Source of the DNA: a virus
DNA: 23,878 nucleotides
Strand: one strand, 5' to 3'
IMG/VR virus record: IMGVR_UViG_3300032562_000177
Span: 1 to 23,878 of that record
Position numbers and translations under genes: made by a program. Each line of letters starts with the position of its first letter. Within the stretch, counting starts at the first letter, position 1. The notes below the pieces were generated by a model that was not told the DNA's origin, ran no database searches, and was given only the letters and a program-made list of their open reading frames with translations. Positions 12,198-19,891 of the stretch are shown one piece after another.

Positions 12198-13070
12198 TCA
12201 GTTCCCCACCCAACTCGCGGAGATCTTGGATTCCCAGGGCCCGCCCGGCATCTCGCAGGAGAGATGGTGCTTGAGCCCATGTACGCGCCAGGTGCCGCAG
12301 CACACCGGGATGACGCTCTGCACATTGATCAGGCCGCCCAGCTTGACGCCAGGGTTGTAGAGGCAGGTGACTTTGAGCCCCTCTTTGTCGAACACCGGGT
12401 AGCCACGCATGCCTGTGCCGGCGGAGATCAGCGGCGCCGTTCCGGCCCGGGCCTGCCCCTTGGGAGCGACGAACAAGACCCCGTCATCCACCCCGAATTC
12501 GATCCCCGCGGCGTCCGCCACGGCCCCGGCCTGCTGCATGGCGCTGCCCGGGAGGTAGGGATTGGAGAGGTGGCCCGTCACGCCCCCATCCTCGAACTGG
12601 TAGCCCATCTGGGAGGCCAGCGTGCTCATGAGGGTCTTGATCGGGACGACGCCCTGGTAGCTCTTGGGTGGAACCGGGGCGATGGCCGGGTAGTAGCCCG
12701 CCAGTGCCTCCAGGTGGAAGTAGAGGCCCGGGCTGCTCTGGTAATCCACCCAGGCGCCCGAGATCTCGCCCTCGAAAGCCGTGGCTAGGCCGTATTGGTC
12801 CCCGGCCAGTAGCTGGATGAGGTTCTTGTGGACGGCCAGGGGCTTGGCGGACTTCCCGGGGAGGGTCGTCAGCAGGTTTATATCCGCTTCGAGCATCCCG
12901 TAGATTTTCAGTTTCAGGCCGTTCTTGCTGGGATGCCCGCCCTTGTCGATCTCGGCCTCCATGCGGAGCCCGGAGGCGATCTTGGTGTTGTTCGTGCCGT
13001 CAAAGGTCCCGCTGGCCAACGTGAGCTTGGCCTGGAGGACTTTGGAGGTGAAACTGGCACCCTGGGTCAC
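12198..13070 (-). CDS. baseplate hub protein (gpD/gp27-like), 290 aa, probable GTG start
   Basis: The frame is open back to 13115, but that part overlaps the plug gene. GTG at 13070 starts 4 bp after the plug stop and gives a sensible N-terminus (MTQGASFTSKVLQAKLTLAS). The product is beta-rich with LRMEAEIDKGGHPSKNGLKL, a middle KTLMSTLASQMGYQFED and the end HHLSCEMPGGPWESKI. The closing block has the shape of hub proteins that form a pseudo-hexameric ring connecting tube and spike (P2 gpD, Mu gp44). It lies between plug and spike, as expected for the hub. The Shine-Dalgarno is weak, consistent with coupling. Confidence 0.75.
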   Translation of the reverse strand: MTQGASFTSKVLQAKLTLASGTFDGTNNTKIASGLRMEAEIDKGGHPSKNGLKLKIYGMLEADINLLTTLPGKSAKPLAVHKNLIQLLAGDQYGLATAFEGEISGAWVDYQSSPGLYFHLEALAGYYPAIAPVPPKSYQGVVPIKTLMSTLASQMGYQFEDGGVTGHLSNPYLPGSAMQQAGAVADAAGIEFGVDDGVLFVAPKGQARAGTAPLISAGTGMRGYPVFDKEGLKVTCLYNPGVKLGGLINVQSVIPVCCGTWRVHGLKHHLSCEMPGGPWESKISASWVGN

Positions 13071-13074
13071 GTGA

Positions 13075-13380
13075 TCACCGTTGGTAGATCGAGATGGTGC
13101 AGTTCTGGCCCCCAAGACTCACGTCGAGTTGCTGGGAGGGCACGGCCTGGAGGGGCACCTGGAGGGCTGGCTGGCCCTGTTGGGCATAGAGCAGGCGATA
13201 CCTGCCCGTGGGCCCCAGGCCGGTGTAGTCGGGATCCTGGGAGCCCTGGGCATCATCAAAGCCCAGGTGCCCCACGAAGCCCAGGTAAGGGTAGCTGTCG
13301 ATCTTGACGCAGTTCAGACAGGGTACGCCCGCCCAAAGCAGCGTGCCATCGATGGCGAGGTCGCAGTAGAGGTTGCTCAT
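13075..13380 (-). CDS. baseplate plug-like protein with apparently permuted halves, 101 aa
   Basis: The motifs are those of the small plug proteins of simple myoviruses (Pam3 gp18-like, as I remember the family). One half, QAVPSQQLDVSLGGQNCTIS, is normally N-terminal. The other, LYCDLAIDGTLLWAGVPCLN then YPYLGFVGHLGFDDAQG, DPDYTGLG and YRLLY, normally follows it. Here the second half comes first and the protein ends ...NCTISIYQR. The reading frame is uninterrupted, so this is not a frameshift. The start overlaps the Dit-like stop as ATGA (13377-13380). The plug closes the baseplate hub channel. Confidence 0.75.
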   Translation of the reverse strand: MSNLYCDLAIDGTLLWAGVPCLNCVKIDSYPYLGFVGHLGFDDAQGSQDPDYTGLGPTGRYRLLYAQQGQPALQVPLQAVPSQQLDVSLGGQNCTISIYQR

Positions 13381-13907
13381 GAGGCTGCCTCTGCATCTTG
13401 GAAGATGGTTTTCCAGGGAGGCGACGGGGGCGTAGCCGGAGCCTGGGCCTGCTCCTTTCCACCTGGAACCTTGGAGGCGCTGGAGGGGTTCTTGGGATGG
13501 GAGATCTTCACGGCGGTATAGGCCGGCGCGACTTCCCGGACTTGTTTCAAGGCCAGGTCGACCACCAGCATGCTCGATCCGCCGTTGTCGACGGTCTGGG
13601 CGTAGTCGACGCCCTCCAATGCGACGTTGAAGTAGTTACAGGTGGGGGTAACGATGTTGTAGAGGTTCGTGCTGGCCAGTTCCGTCGCGAGAGCCCCTTG
13701 GAAGGCAGACATCCGGATCATGCCGCCCACCGCCAGGCGAACCTTGGGGGCGAAGGGCTCAACCACCTTGTTGTAGCTAGTGAAAGCGCCCTGCTCCACG
13801 GGAAAATCGGAGATCTTGGCCTTGGCCGAGAACTTGAGGTCGAGAACCGTGTCCACGTCGAACACCAGGTCCCCAGCCAGAGAGTAGACGCCGAAGCCGT
13901 TGGCCAT
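13377..13907 (-). CDS. Dit-like distal tail / baseplate protein, 176 aa
   Basis: FDVDTVLDLKFSAKAKISDF, then PVEQGAFTSYNKV and TNLYNIVTPTCNYFNVALEG: the pattern of Dit-like N-terminal domain proteins in contractile-tailed phages, with the diagnostic I-S-x-F-P-V-E-x-G-A-F-x-S-Y-N-K stretch. Such proteins form the ring between tube end and hub. The last 40 residues are a Pro/Ala-rich linker (KEQAQAPATPPSPPWK), likely flexible. The gene is 1 bp downstream of the tape measure stop and overlaps the plug gene. Confidence 0.82.
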   Translation of the reverse strand: MANGFGVYSLAGDLVFDVDTVLDLKFSAKAKISDFPVEQGAFTSYNKVVEPFAPKVRLAVGGMIRMSAFQGALATELASTNLYNIVTPTCNYFNVALEGVDYAQTVDNGGSSMLVVDLALKQVREVAPAYTAVKISHPKNPSSASKVPGGKEQAQAPATPPSPPWKTIFQDAEAAS

Positions 13908-13908
13908 C

Positions 13909-15483
13909 TCAGAACCCCCCGTCCGCGTGGTCCAACAGGGAATTCGACCTCAGCGCCCCAGGGATCTCCTTGGCGATGCCCTGGGCGTCCGTGGCCTGGG
14001 TGTGGATGTTGATGGGGCCGTTGATGTTGGTTTCGCGGTGACTGGTGGACCTGGACGAGGCGTTGGAGATCGAGGGACGCATAGCCATCCCGGCGCCACC
14101 GGCATAGGCCGGCTGCAGCCCACCCGAGGCGCCACCGGCCATGCCGAAGGTGGCGACCTTGAGCACCACGCTTCCGATGGCCTTGAGCTTGTCCCAGATC
14201 CAGCCCAGGGCGTGTTTGGCGCCCTCCAGAACCGACTTCCACATCTTGGAGGCGGCGTGCTCGATCGTGAACCACACCTTCAAAAAATGAAATGCGATGT
14301 CATAGGCTACCTGGTTGAACCAACGGCCCACCTCCTTGATGTGGGTAATGAGCAGGTAGAGACCGGCGGCAACCAGGGCAATGGCTGCCACCAGGAGCGC
14401 GATGGGCCAGGTGGCCATGAACCATGCGATGGCCGCATTGATGCCCATGAGAATGGCATTCCCGTTGACTACCAGGAAGGCGGCGGCGATACCCAGGATG
14501 GCCGCTTTGACCACCTCCGAATGGTCCCTGATCCAGGCGGCGATCTTGACCAGGACATCACCAATGGCCTGGAGCGCGGGCATGAGGGTCGACATGATTT
14601 CCCGTCCTGCGGCAGCCAGGGCTCCCTGAAGCTGAATCATGGACTGCTCAAATTGCTCGGCCTTCTTTATGTCTTCGTCCGAACTGACGTGCTTCTTGAT
14701 CTGCCCGGTGAGTTCCGCAACGGCCTTTTTGCCGGTCTGAAGCAGCCGAATGGTCCCCTCGTCCAACCCCAGCCGCTCGCCCAGGGCCATGGCCTTGGCT
14801 CCGCTCATCTTCTCCATCTTCTCGGCCAGCAGGCCCATGACCTGGGTGGCGTCCTTGCCTTTGAGGGCAACGGCGGAGATGCCCATGCCAGCGAAGATCT
14901 GCAGGGCCATCTTGGACCGGGGCCCGTGAATGGCGATCATCTGGAGCCTGGAATTCAGGCCCTTCAGGGACTCGCTCATCCCTTCAGCGGTGCCCCCGAA
15001 GCGCTTGGCGGCGCCCTGCAGGGCCTCGACCTCTTCCACGTCGGCGTCCAGGGTCTTGGCGAGGCGCCCGGCCTCGACCTGGGCCTCCACCGTGTGGTGA
15101 ATGAATTCGGCCATGCCGGCGGCGGCGGCCAGGATGCCGAAGAATTCAAGGGCGGAGGTGGCCAGTTCCTTGAAGAACTCCTTGCCCTTTTCCTTCTGCT
15201 CCTTGATCTTCTCGGTAGCCTCCCGTGCCTCCTTGACCAGGTTGTCCTTGATGGCCTTGGCCGCTTTCTTCTCGGCGGCCATCAGTTCCTTGGCCTTCTC
15301 CCGGGCGACTTCAATCTCTTCCTTGGTCCCGCCCTTGGCAGCCGCGACGATGGCCTTGGCCGACTTGGAGGACTTCTTGACCAGATCCTCATAGACCTTC
15401 TCCGCGTCCTTGCCGCCCTTGTGCATTTCCTTCGTGTCGATCCCGAAGGACACAAAGAAGGCGTCGAGCACCGTTCCGCTCAT
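13909..15483 (-). CDS. tail tape measure protein, 524 aa
   Basis: The N-terminal 120 residues are a Lys/Glu/Ala coiled coil (EEIEVAREKAKELMAAEKKA). Residues about 130-330 are helical with the usual TMP flavour (EVEALQGAAKRFGGTAEGMS). Residues about 335-400 hold three hydrophobic membrane-type segments (AAILGIAAAFLVVNGNAILM, MATWPIALLVAAIALVAAGL). A Gly/Ser-rich end follows. TMP length sets tail length; at about 0.15 nm per residue, 524 residues suggest a short tail near 80 nm. The ATG at 15483 overlaps the stop of the chaperone's -1 frame extension (ATGA), the position expected of a TMP. Confidence 0.92.
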   Translation of the reverse strand: MSGTVLDAFFVSFGIDTKEMHKGGKDAEKVYEDLVKKSSKSAKAIVAAAKGGTKEEIEVAREKAKELMAAEKKAAKAIKDNLVKEAREATEKIKEQKEKGKEFFKELATSALEFFGILAAAAGMAEFIHHTVEAQVEAGRLAKTLDADVEEVEALQGAAKRFGGTAEGMSESLKGLNSRLQMIAIHGPRSKMALQIFAGMGISAVALKGKDATQVMGLLAEKMEKMSGAKAMALGERLGLDEGTIRLLQTGKKAVAELTGQIKKHVSSDEDIKKAEQFEQSMIQLQGALAAAGREIMSTLMPALQAIGDVLVKIAAWIRDHSEVVKAAILGIAAAFLVVNGNAILMGINAAIAWFMATWPIALLVAAIALVAAGLYLLITHIKEVGRWFNQVAYDIAFHFLKVWFTIEHAASKMWKSVLEGAKHALGWIWDKLKAIGSVVLKVATFGMAGGASGGLQPAYAGGAGMAMRPSISNASSRSTSHRETNINGPINIHTQATDAQGIAKEIPGALRSNSLLDHADGGF

Positions 15484-15640
15484 TCGTTCCCCTTGTAAGC
15501 CAGGGCCTCGTTGTGGTTGTCGACGGCGATGATTTCCAGCATGTCGTAGGCATCCTCAAGGCTGTAGTAGGTTTCAAGTTCCCGGAGCGTGGCCAGCCGG
15601 CGGCTGACTATCGGCCCGATGACCGGTGGGAGATTTTTGT
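15480..15640 (-). CDS. -1 frameshift extension of the tail assembly chaperone (GT-type product, total ~212 aa)
   Basis: Near the end of the chaperone (codons ACA AAA ATC, 15640-15632) there is a run of five A's on which tRNA-Lys can slip back one base. The -1 frame is then open for 51 codons: NLPPVIGPIVSRRLATLREL, ETYYSLEDAYDMLEIIAVDN, ending KGNE. The stop (15480-15482) overlaps the tape measure ATG. No good independent start or RBS exists for this frame. A chaperone with a long form made by -1 slippage immediately before the TMP is the lambda gpG/gpGT arrangement, conserved in function though not in sequence. The slip rate is not predictable by eye. Confidence 0.65.
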
Positions 15641-16117
15641 AATCGGCGCTACCAGGGACGCCGCCGGAGCCTTGGAGGTCGAGGGCTTGGCGGCGAAGGA
15701 AAAACCGGTGTGGAGCGCCAGGATTTCCTTTCGCAGGGCGAGGAGCGTCTTGACCTCCTCAATGTCGTCCGCGTTGAGGTTGATGGGCCGGGAGAAGTCC
15801 GGGTTGGCCACTGGCTCGGGAACGACCCTGACGCACTCCAGCATCTCGTCCAGGAGGGGTTCCAGGGTGTTCCAGCGCATCTTGCCTGCGCCGCTGAGGA
15901 TTCCCTTCAGGATGGCGCCTATCCCCTCTTCGGAGACCAGGCCTTCCATGCCGGCGGCCACGATGTGGTCAGGGATGTCGACGCCGGATTCGATCAGGGC
16001 CAGAAAGACCCGGGTCGCCCACTTTTCAGCCGGAACAGCAGCCATTTCGGTCAGGAGGAAGAGCTTGCCCTTGTCCCGGCCTTCGGCGGTGATGGTGACG
16101 GGCTGAGTCTTTCGCAT
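15608..16117 (-). CDS. tail assembly chaperone (short form), 169 aa
   Basis: Starts MRKTQPVTITAEGRDKGKLF followed by LTEMAAVPAEKWATRVFLAL. The 'F-x-L-T-E-M-P-A-x-x-A-E-K-W-A-x-R' block is typical of myovirus tail assembly chaperones between tube and tape measure. The remainder is helical with a C-terminal Ala/Ser linker (FSFAAKPSTSKAPAASLVAP). The short form ends at a TAG at 15608-15610. The start is 1 bp after the tube gene stop. It is thought to coat the tape measure protein before tube polymerisation and is not part of the virion. Confidence 0.85.
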   Translation of the reverse strand: MRKTQPVTITAEGRDKGKLFLLTEMAAVPAEKWATRVFLALIESGVDIPDHIVAAGMEGLVSEEGIGAILKGILSGAGKMRWNTLEPLLDEMLECVRVVPEPVANPDFSRPINLNADDIEEVKTLLALRKEILALHTGFSFAAKPSTSKAPAASLVAPITKISHRSSGR

Positions 16118-16118
16118 A

Positions 16119-16553
16119 TCAGGCCTTCGCCTTCGTGACGGACTGCCAGGTGATCTCGTAGGTCAGGGGCTGGAGCACCTGCTTCGCGTCGGGCATGTCC
16201 TTGTAGTTGGTGAGCTGGCCGCTGACGCACTTGTATTTCGTGCCGTTGGACTTGAGGGTGATGGTGGCGCTGGCGGCGATGGCGTCGTTCTTCTGGTCCA
16301 TGGCCTGGGCCCAGTCATCGAACACCTGTTGGTCGCCGCTAGAGGCGCTGAGCTTGATCTTCATCTTCCGGGGGTGCTTGACGTAGCCGGCCGCCTGCAC
16401 ACCGTCGAGGCCGAACTCCGTGTGCACCTTGGGCATGGCGTCCATGTCCACGAAGTCATCAGTGCCCCAGCCGCGCAGGATCACCGGATTGTTGTAGACC
16501 CCGGGGATGGTGATGGCGAAGATTGCGTCGATGGAGGTAATTGAGCGAGGCAT
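16119..16553 (-). CDS. tail tube protein (DUF3277 family), 144 aa
   Basis: The start at 16553 has GGGAG 7 bp upstream; a longer frame reaching 16994 is an antisense-style shadow of the sheath gene. SITSIDAIFAITIPGVYNNP and LRGWGTDDFVDMDAMPKVHT, followed by EFGLDGVQAAGYVKHP, match DUF3277 tube proteins. In these an N-terminal hairpin stacks rings and V-x-T-E-x-G-x-D-G marks the conserved loop. DWAQAMDQKNDAIAASATIT continues the beta-barrel. Location just after the sheath gene is the standard order. Confidence 0.88.
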   Translation of the reverse strand: MPRSITSIDAIFAITIPGVYNNPVILRGWGTDDFVDMDAMPKVHTEFGLDGVQAAGYVKHPRKMKIKLSASSGDQQVFDDWAQAMDQKNDAIAASATITLKSNGTKYKCVSGQLTNYKDMPDAKQVLQPLTYEITWQSVTKAKA

Positions 16554-16564
16554 GTGGGACTCCC

Positions 16565-18049
16565 TTACTGGACGTCGATCGACGCGAGGTTGAGCTGGGT
16601 GACACCGGAGGCGCCGCAGTACCAGAACGAGCAGGGCGGCGTGGTCTGGGCGGCCCGAGACTGGGCAGAGGCGGGGAGCACCTGGAGATACCAGCCGATG
16701 GTCCCCAGGGTGCCGGAGATGGTGACGCCGGCCTGCAGGTTGACCGTGGAGATCTCCGAGGCGGACAGCACCGCGCCCTGGGTGATGACCCCGTTGTAGA
16801 CGGCCTGGGCGATCACGCCACTGCAGGCCTCCTCGATCAGGCCATAGCCAGAGGGGTCGTAGGCCACGGCGTTGACGCTGGTGAACATGGTCATCTCGGC
16901 CAGCTGCAGGGCCGCATTGAGCCAGATCGCGTCCACGTAGGCACCAATGTTCTTGTAGGGCCCGCTGATCTGCCCAGGGTAGAGGATGTTCCACTGGGTG
17001 GCCGCCGTCGCATAGGCTCCGTAGTAGTTGTAGCCGTTGGCCTTGAGATTGGCGGCCGAGATGGCATCGGTGACGCTCGCGGCCAGGCCGGAACTCGTCT
17101 TGTAGGAGTAGTCGATGCGGCCCTTGGAGCGCGTGTAGTCCACCGAAGCGGCGCAGCCCAGGATGAAGGAGGCCAGGAGCGGATCCGAGTAGACCGGCGC
17201 CACACCCGAGATGGAGTTCGTCATCAGGTAGGCGCCCAGGCCCGTGAAGGACCCCGGGGTCTGGGTGGCGGTGATGTCCGTGTCGTAGGGCACATAGAAG
17301 AATTCACCATTGGTCCCAGAGGTCCAGGTGGCGAAGGCCTCCTTATCGGCGAGCACCGGCTCGAAGGCCGAAGTGAACCCGGCCCAATTGCTGGTGTAGT
17401 TGACCAGGGTGGCCATGGCCGCCGCAGGGGTCTGGGCGGCCGAGCCCTGGGAGAGGACGGCGCCGGCCGCCGCGGTGAGCCCCAGTTCGAGCGCCGTGGT
17501 GCCAGAGGCAACCGTCATGGTGCTGGTGGCCCCGGTGGTGCCGGAGGTGATCACGAAGGCGTTGAACTGCGAGGACCAGGTCACAGCGGCGCCGGTCAGG
17601 GTCAGGGCCGTGGTGAGCAGGGCGGCCGCATTGCTGAACGAGGTGGCCGTGGACAGGTTGACGGCGGAGGCCGTGTGCACCGTGCCGTCGATGGTGACGC
17701 TCAGGGTGCCGGAGACGATGGCCTGTAGCTGGGCCAGGGTCAAGCTGATGGTCCCACCCCGCAGGAATGCGGCGATGGGGGTTGCGGCGTAGCGGCTGAA
17801 CAGCAGGGCGTTGGGCTTCTGGGTGCTGTTGGTCCACCCGCCGAAGTAGGTGGCGGCCATGGAAGCTTCGAGGGTTCCGGAGCCAAAGTAAGCCAGCACC
17901 GCGGGGGCGCTGGGGAAGCTCAGCGGGGGGCCGAACGGCAGGTTTGCGCTCTCGCTGAGGATGAGGCCGTTGAGGGCCAGGGGATTGCCGCCCGCAGAGA
18001 GCACGCTGGGCGTCACGCTGATGATTTGGGAGACGGGAATGGTGCCCAT
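16565..18049 (-). CDS. contractile tail sheath protein (DUF3383 family), 494 aa
   Basis: DUF3383 signature at the start: IPVSQIISVTPSVLSAGGNP, then LNGLILSES. Other blocks are AMAATYFGGWTNSTQKPNAL, FYVPYDTDITATQTPG, a middle QWNILYPGQISGPYKNIGAY and the C-terminal LIEEACSGVIAQAVYNGVI. The insertion domain at about 105-235 is Thr/Ala/Ser-rich (SLTLAQLQAIVSGTLSVTID), a surface domain common in sheaths. Presence of a sheath defines the tail as contractile. It follows the neck terminator by 10 bp and is the largest structural gene after the tape measure. Confidence 0.92.
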   Translation of the reverse strand: MGTIPVSQIISVTPSVLSAGGNPLALNGLILSESANLPFGPPLSFPSAPAVLAYFGSGTLEASMAATYFGGWTNSTQKPNALLFSRYAATPIAAFLRGGTISLTLAQLQAIVSGTLSVTIDGTVHTASAVNLSTATSFSNAAALLTTALTLTGAAVTWSSQFNAFVITSGTTGATSTMTVASGTTALELGLTAAAGAVLSQGSAAQTPAAAMATLVNYTSNWAGFTSAFEPVLADKEAFATWTSGTNGEFFYVPYDTDITATQTPGSFTGLGAYLMTNSISGVAPVYSDPLLASFILGCAASVDYTRSKGRIDYSYKTSSGLAASVTDAISAANLKANGYNYYGAYATAATQWNILYPGQISGPYKNIGAYVDAIWLNAALQLAEMTMFTSVNAVAYDPSGYGLIEEACSGVIAQAVYNGVITQGAVLSASEISTVNLQAGVTISGTLGTIGWYLQVLPASAQSRAAQTTPPCSFWYCGASGVTQLNLASIDVQ

Positions 18050-18059
18050 GGGCGGGTCC

Positions 18060-18578
18060 TCAGAGGGTCAGAGCGTTGATGACGTTGATATGGGCCGCCT
18101 CGCAGAACTGTGCGGACGCGGTCATGGAGGGGGCGTATTGCAGGTGCAGGACGGTGATCCAGCGCTCCTCGAACTCGTCTTCGCTGTCGACGATGGAGAG
18201 TTCCAGGGGGTTGTCGGCCCACAGCGGGGTGATGCCGTAGGACGCCAGAAAATCGATGGCCAGGGGGCTCGCCCACATGGTGGCGATGATGGAGGCCCAG
18301 TCCCCAGAGGCGGCGCCATAGGCGTCCACCTGGATGGCGAACTCGGTAGCCTGGGTGGTGGTGGTGGTGCCCGCGGTGGGGCTGTAGTCCACCTCGTTCC
18401 CGGCCAGGCGCTTTTGGGCCTTGTGGAGCATGTTCACGAAGCCGCCAGCGGGGGCCGCGGCTCGGTTCTGCAACTCCTGGAGGACGGTCGTGCCCGCCAC
18501 TAGGCCCAGGGCATCGGACAGCCATGCAGCGAGGCCGGTGAACACCTGATCGGTGGTGATGGAGGGCGTGTAGGTCAC
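18060..18578 (-). CDS. neck/tail terminator protein (LIC_12616-like), 172 aa, GTG start
   Basis: GTG at 18578 overlaps the upstream stop as GTGA, so it is preferred over an earlier in-frame ATG at 18623 inside the stopper gene. The product has TPSITTDQVFTGLAAWLSDA, NRAAAPAGGFVNMLHKAQKR and a later EFAIQVDAYGAASGDWASII, ending with SEDEFEERWITVLHLQYA. The N-R-x-x-x-P-x-G-x-F-V block is seen in phage neck terminators. Such a protein caps the last tube/sheath ring and docks it to the head-neck complex. Low-complexity TTTTT lies near residue 75. Confidence 0.78.
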   Translation of the reverse strand: MTYTPSITTDQVFTGLAAWLSDALGLVAGTTVLQELQNRAAAPAGGFVNMLHKAQKRLAGNEVDYSPTAGTTTTTQATEFAIQVDAYGAASGDWASIIATMWASPLAIDFLASYGITPLWADNPLELSIVDSEDEFEERWITVLHLQYAPSMTASAQFCEAAHINVINALTL

Positions 18579-18946
18579 GGCGCCACCTGCTGGGACAGGC
18601 CCACCGCGCACCAGTCCGGCCACGTTTCGAACACGGTGGCTACCTTCCAGATCGTGCCGTCGGGCAGGGTCAGGAGATCGCCGCCTTGGCCAGAGGCGCG
18701 GATGATGCCGTTGACGGCGCCGTAGCAGTAAGCCTTGCGGGTGACGCCCTGGAGACCCAGCCCGTTGAGGTGCTGGATGTCCTTCCCAGCCAGGGCCTGG
18801 ATGCTGACCGGGCCGGTGGTGGTGGTGTAGGTGGGCACGCGCTTGCCGCTGGGCAGGCCCGTGGCACCCGTGCTGGTCCGGATGGTGGCCAGAACCGGCG
18901 GATGGACGGCGCCAGTGCAGCAGGAGGCGAGGCCGTGGACGTTCAT
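18575..18946 (-). CDS. head-tail stopper-like protein, 123 aa
   Basis: Starts MNVHGLASCCTGAVHPPVLA, then has VPTYTTTTGPVSIQALAGKD and the ending GTIWKVATVFETWPDWCAVG. The last block (W-x-V-x-x-V-x-E-x-W-P-D-W) resembles small head-closure proteins in simple myoviruses that sit between connector and terminator. Predicted largely beta. Coupled to both neighbours by ATGA (18943-18946) and GTGA (18575-18578) overlaps. Assignment is mainly positional. Confidence 0.65.
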   Translation of the reverse strand: MNVHGLASCCTGAVHPPVLATIRTSTGATGLPSGKRVPTYTTTTGPVSIQALAGKDIQHLNGLGLQGVTRKAYCYGAVNGIIRASGQGGDLLTLPDGTIWKVATVFETWPDWCAVGLSQQVAP

Positions 18947-19461
18947 GACTGCACCGGACCCGGGAACTTCTCCCCGTTGACCTCGTAGGCCACGCTGTTC
19001 AGCATGACCTTCGTGTCCTGGAGGGTGGCCTGGGCGCCGCCTTTGAAGCCCTTGGCGGCGATGGTAACGTCCTTGTCGGGCGGGTCGTTGAATTCAATGA
19101 TGGCCATCTGGAGGTCTTGAGCGATGGATTCACCCAGGCTCTTCAAGGCGGCCTGCAGGTTGCCGCCGTTCGCCCGGTAGAGATTGAGCAGGCGGCGGTT
19201 CCAGTCGGGGGACTTCTCGGTGAGCATGCGGCTGAAGAAGGGCCGGGCCTCGGTACGGGCCGCAGGGCCCATGCCGGTCTTGCCCACGGGGGCGAGGTGG
19301 CCGAACTCGTTCAATGCGGCCACATTGGCGACGCTGGTCCCGTCCGGGTAGGTGGCGCCCTCCAGGAAACCAATGCGCAGGTTGACTTCTTCGCCAGCCC
19401 GCTCCATCAGTTCTTGGATTTTTGCCTTGAGCGCTTCCCCGCCCCGGAAGGTGACTTCCAT
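18943..19461 (-). CDS. neck / tail completion protein (HK97 gp10 / Mu gpG-like), 172 aa
   Basis: VNLRIGFLEGATYPDGTSVA followed by AALNEFG and ARPFFSRML: R-I-G-F ... A-x-x-N-E-F-G ... R-P-F-F is the core of HK97-gp10-like and Mu gpG-like neck proteins. N-terminal helix EALKAKIQELMERAGEEV; C-terminal part QATLQDTKVMLNSVAYEVNG gives the usual T-G-x-M-x-x-S-x-x-Y/W-x-V end. It lies 1 bp after the DUF4054 stop. It is expected to form part of the neck ring that lets the finished tail join the capsid. Confidence 0.82.
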   Translation of the reverse strand: MEVTFRGGEALKAKIQELMERAGEEVNLRIGFLEGATYPDGTSVANVAALNEFGHLAPVGKTGMGPAARTEARPFFSRMLTEKSPDWNRRLLNLYRANGGNLQAALKSLGESIAQDLQMAIIEFNDPPDKDVTIAAKGFKGGAQATLQDTKVMLNSVAYEVNGEKFPGPVQS

Positions 19462-19462
19462 G

Positions 19463-19888
19463 TCAATTCCCTCCCGGCAGGAAGGACGCGGGCCGGGGGG
19501 CGCCGCGGTAGCGGAAGCCCAGATAGGGCCGCACGGCCTGCCAGAAGCTGGCGCCGTACTTGGTCTGGAGGAACCACGCGGCGGTGCCCGGGACCGGGCC
19601 CATGTCGGCGTGGACCTTGACGGTGCCCTCGCTGGCGTCGGTGATGCGGCCCACCAGGGCCTGAGAGCCCCGGGCGCTGGTGGCGTCGTAGAGTTCGGCC
19701 AGGTGGGCGGTGAGCATGTGCATGAGGACTTTCTGCGTCCCTGGATCCTGGACCGGGCTCGTCCCCGTGTTGTTCAGGTAGACCCCGGACTCCAGGAAAT
19801 ACCCGGGGGCGGTGGTCGCGGCGATCCCTGCGAACTCGGGATACCGGGACGCGAAGTAGGCGGGATCGAAGGACGCGGTGTAGCCCAT
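19463..19888 (-). CDS. DUF4054 head-tail adaptor, 141 aa
   Basis: [16 protein letters not shown], then [47 protein letters not shown] and [18 protein letters not shown]. This is the DUF4054 pattern in order: F-x-x-x-Y-P-E-F, L-L-T-A-H, G-R-I-x-x-A-S-E-G-x-V and the C-terminal Y-G-x-x-F/Y-W. DUF4054 proteins are helical adaptors bound below the portal. Normal length for the family. Confidence 0.87.
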   Translation of the reverse strand: MGYTASFDPAYFASRYPEFAGIAATTAPGYFLESGVYLNNTGTSPVQDPGTQKVLMHMLTAHLAELYDATSARGSQALVGRITDASEGTVKVHADMGPVPGTAAWFLQTKYGASFWQAVRPYLGFRYRGAPRPASFLPGGN

Positions 19889-19891
19889 GGC

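Noticed and set aside
13900-15498. 532-codon plus-strand frame antisense to the tape measure gene
   Set aside because: Gly/Leu/His-rich translation without domain character; produced by codon bias of the real minus-strand tape measure gene in GC-rich DNA.
15389-15577. Separate small gene between chaperone and tape measure
   Set aside because: That frame is Thr/Arg-rich noise; the meaningful reading here is the -1 extension of the chaperone.
16541-17728. 395-codon plus-strand frame opposite the sheath
   Set aside because: Gly/Arg-rich low-complexity translation; sheath family is unambiguous on the other strand.
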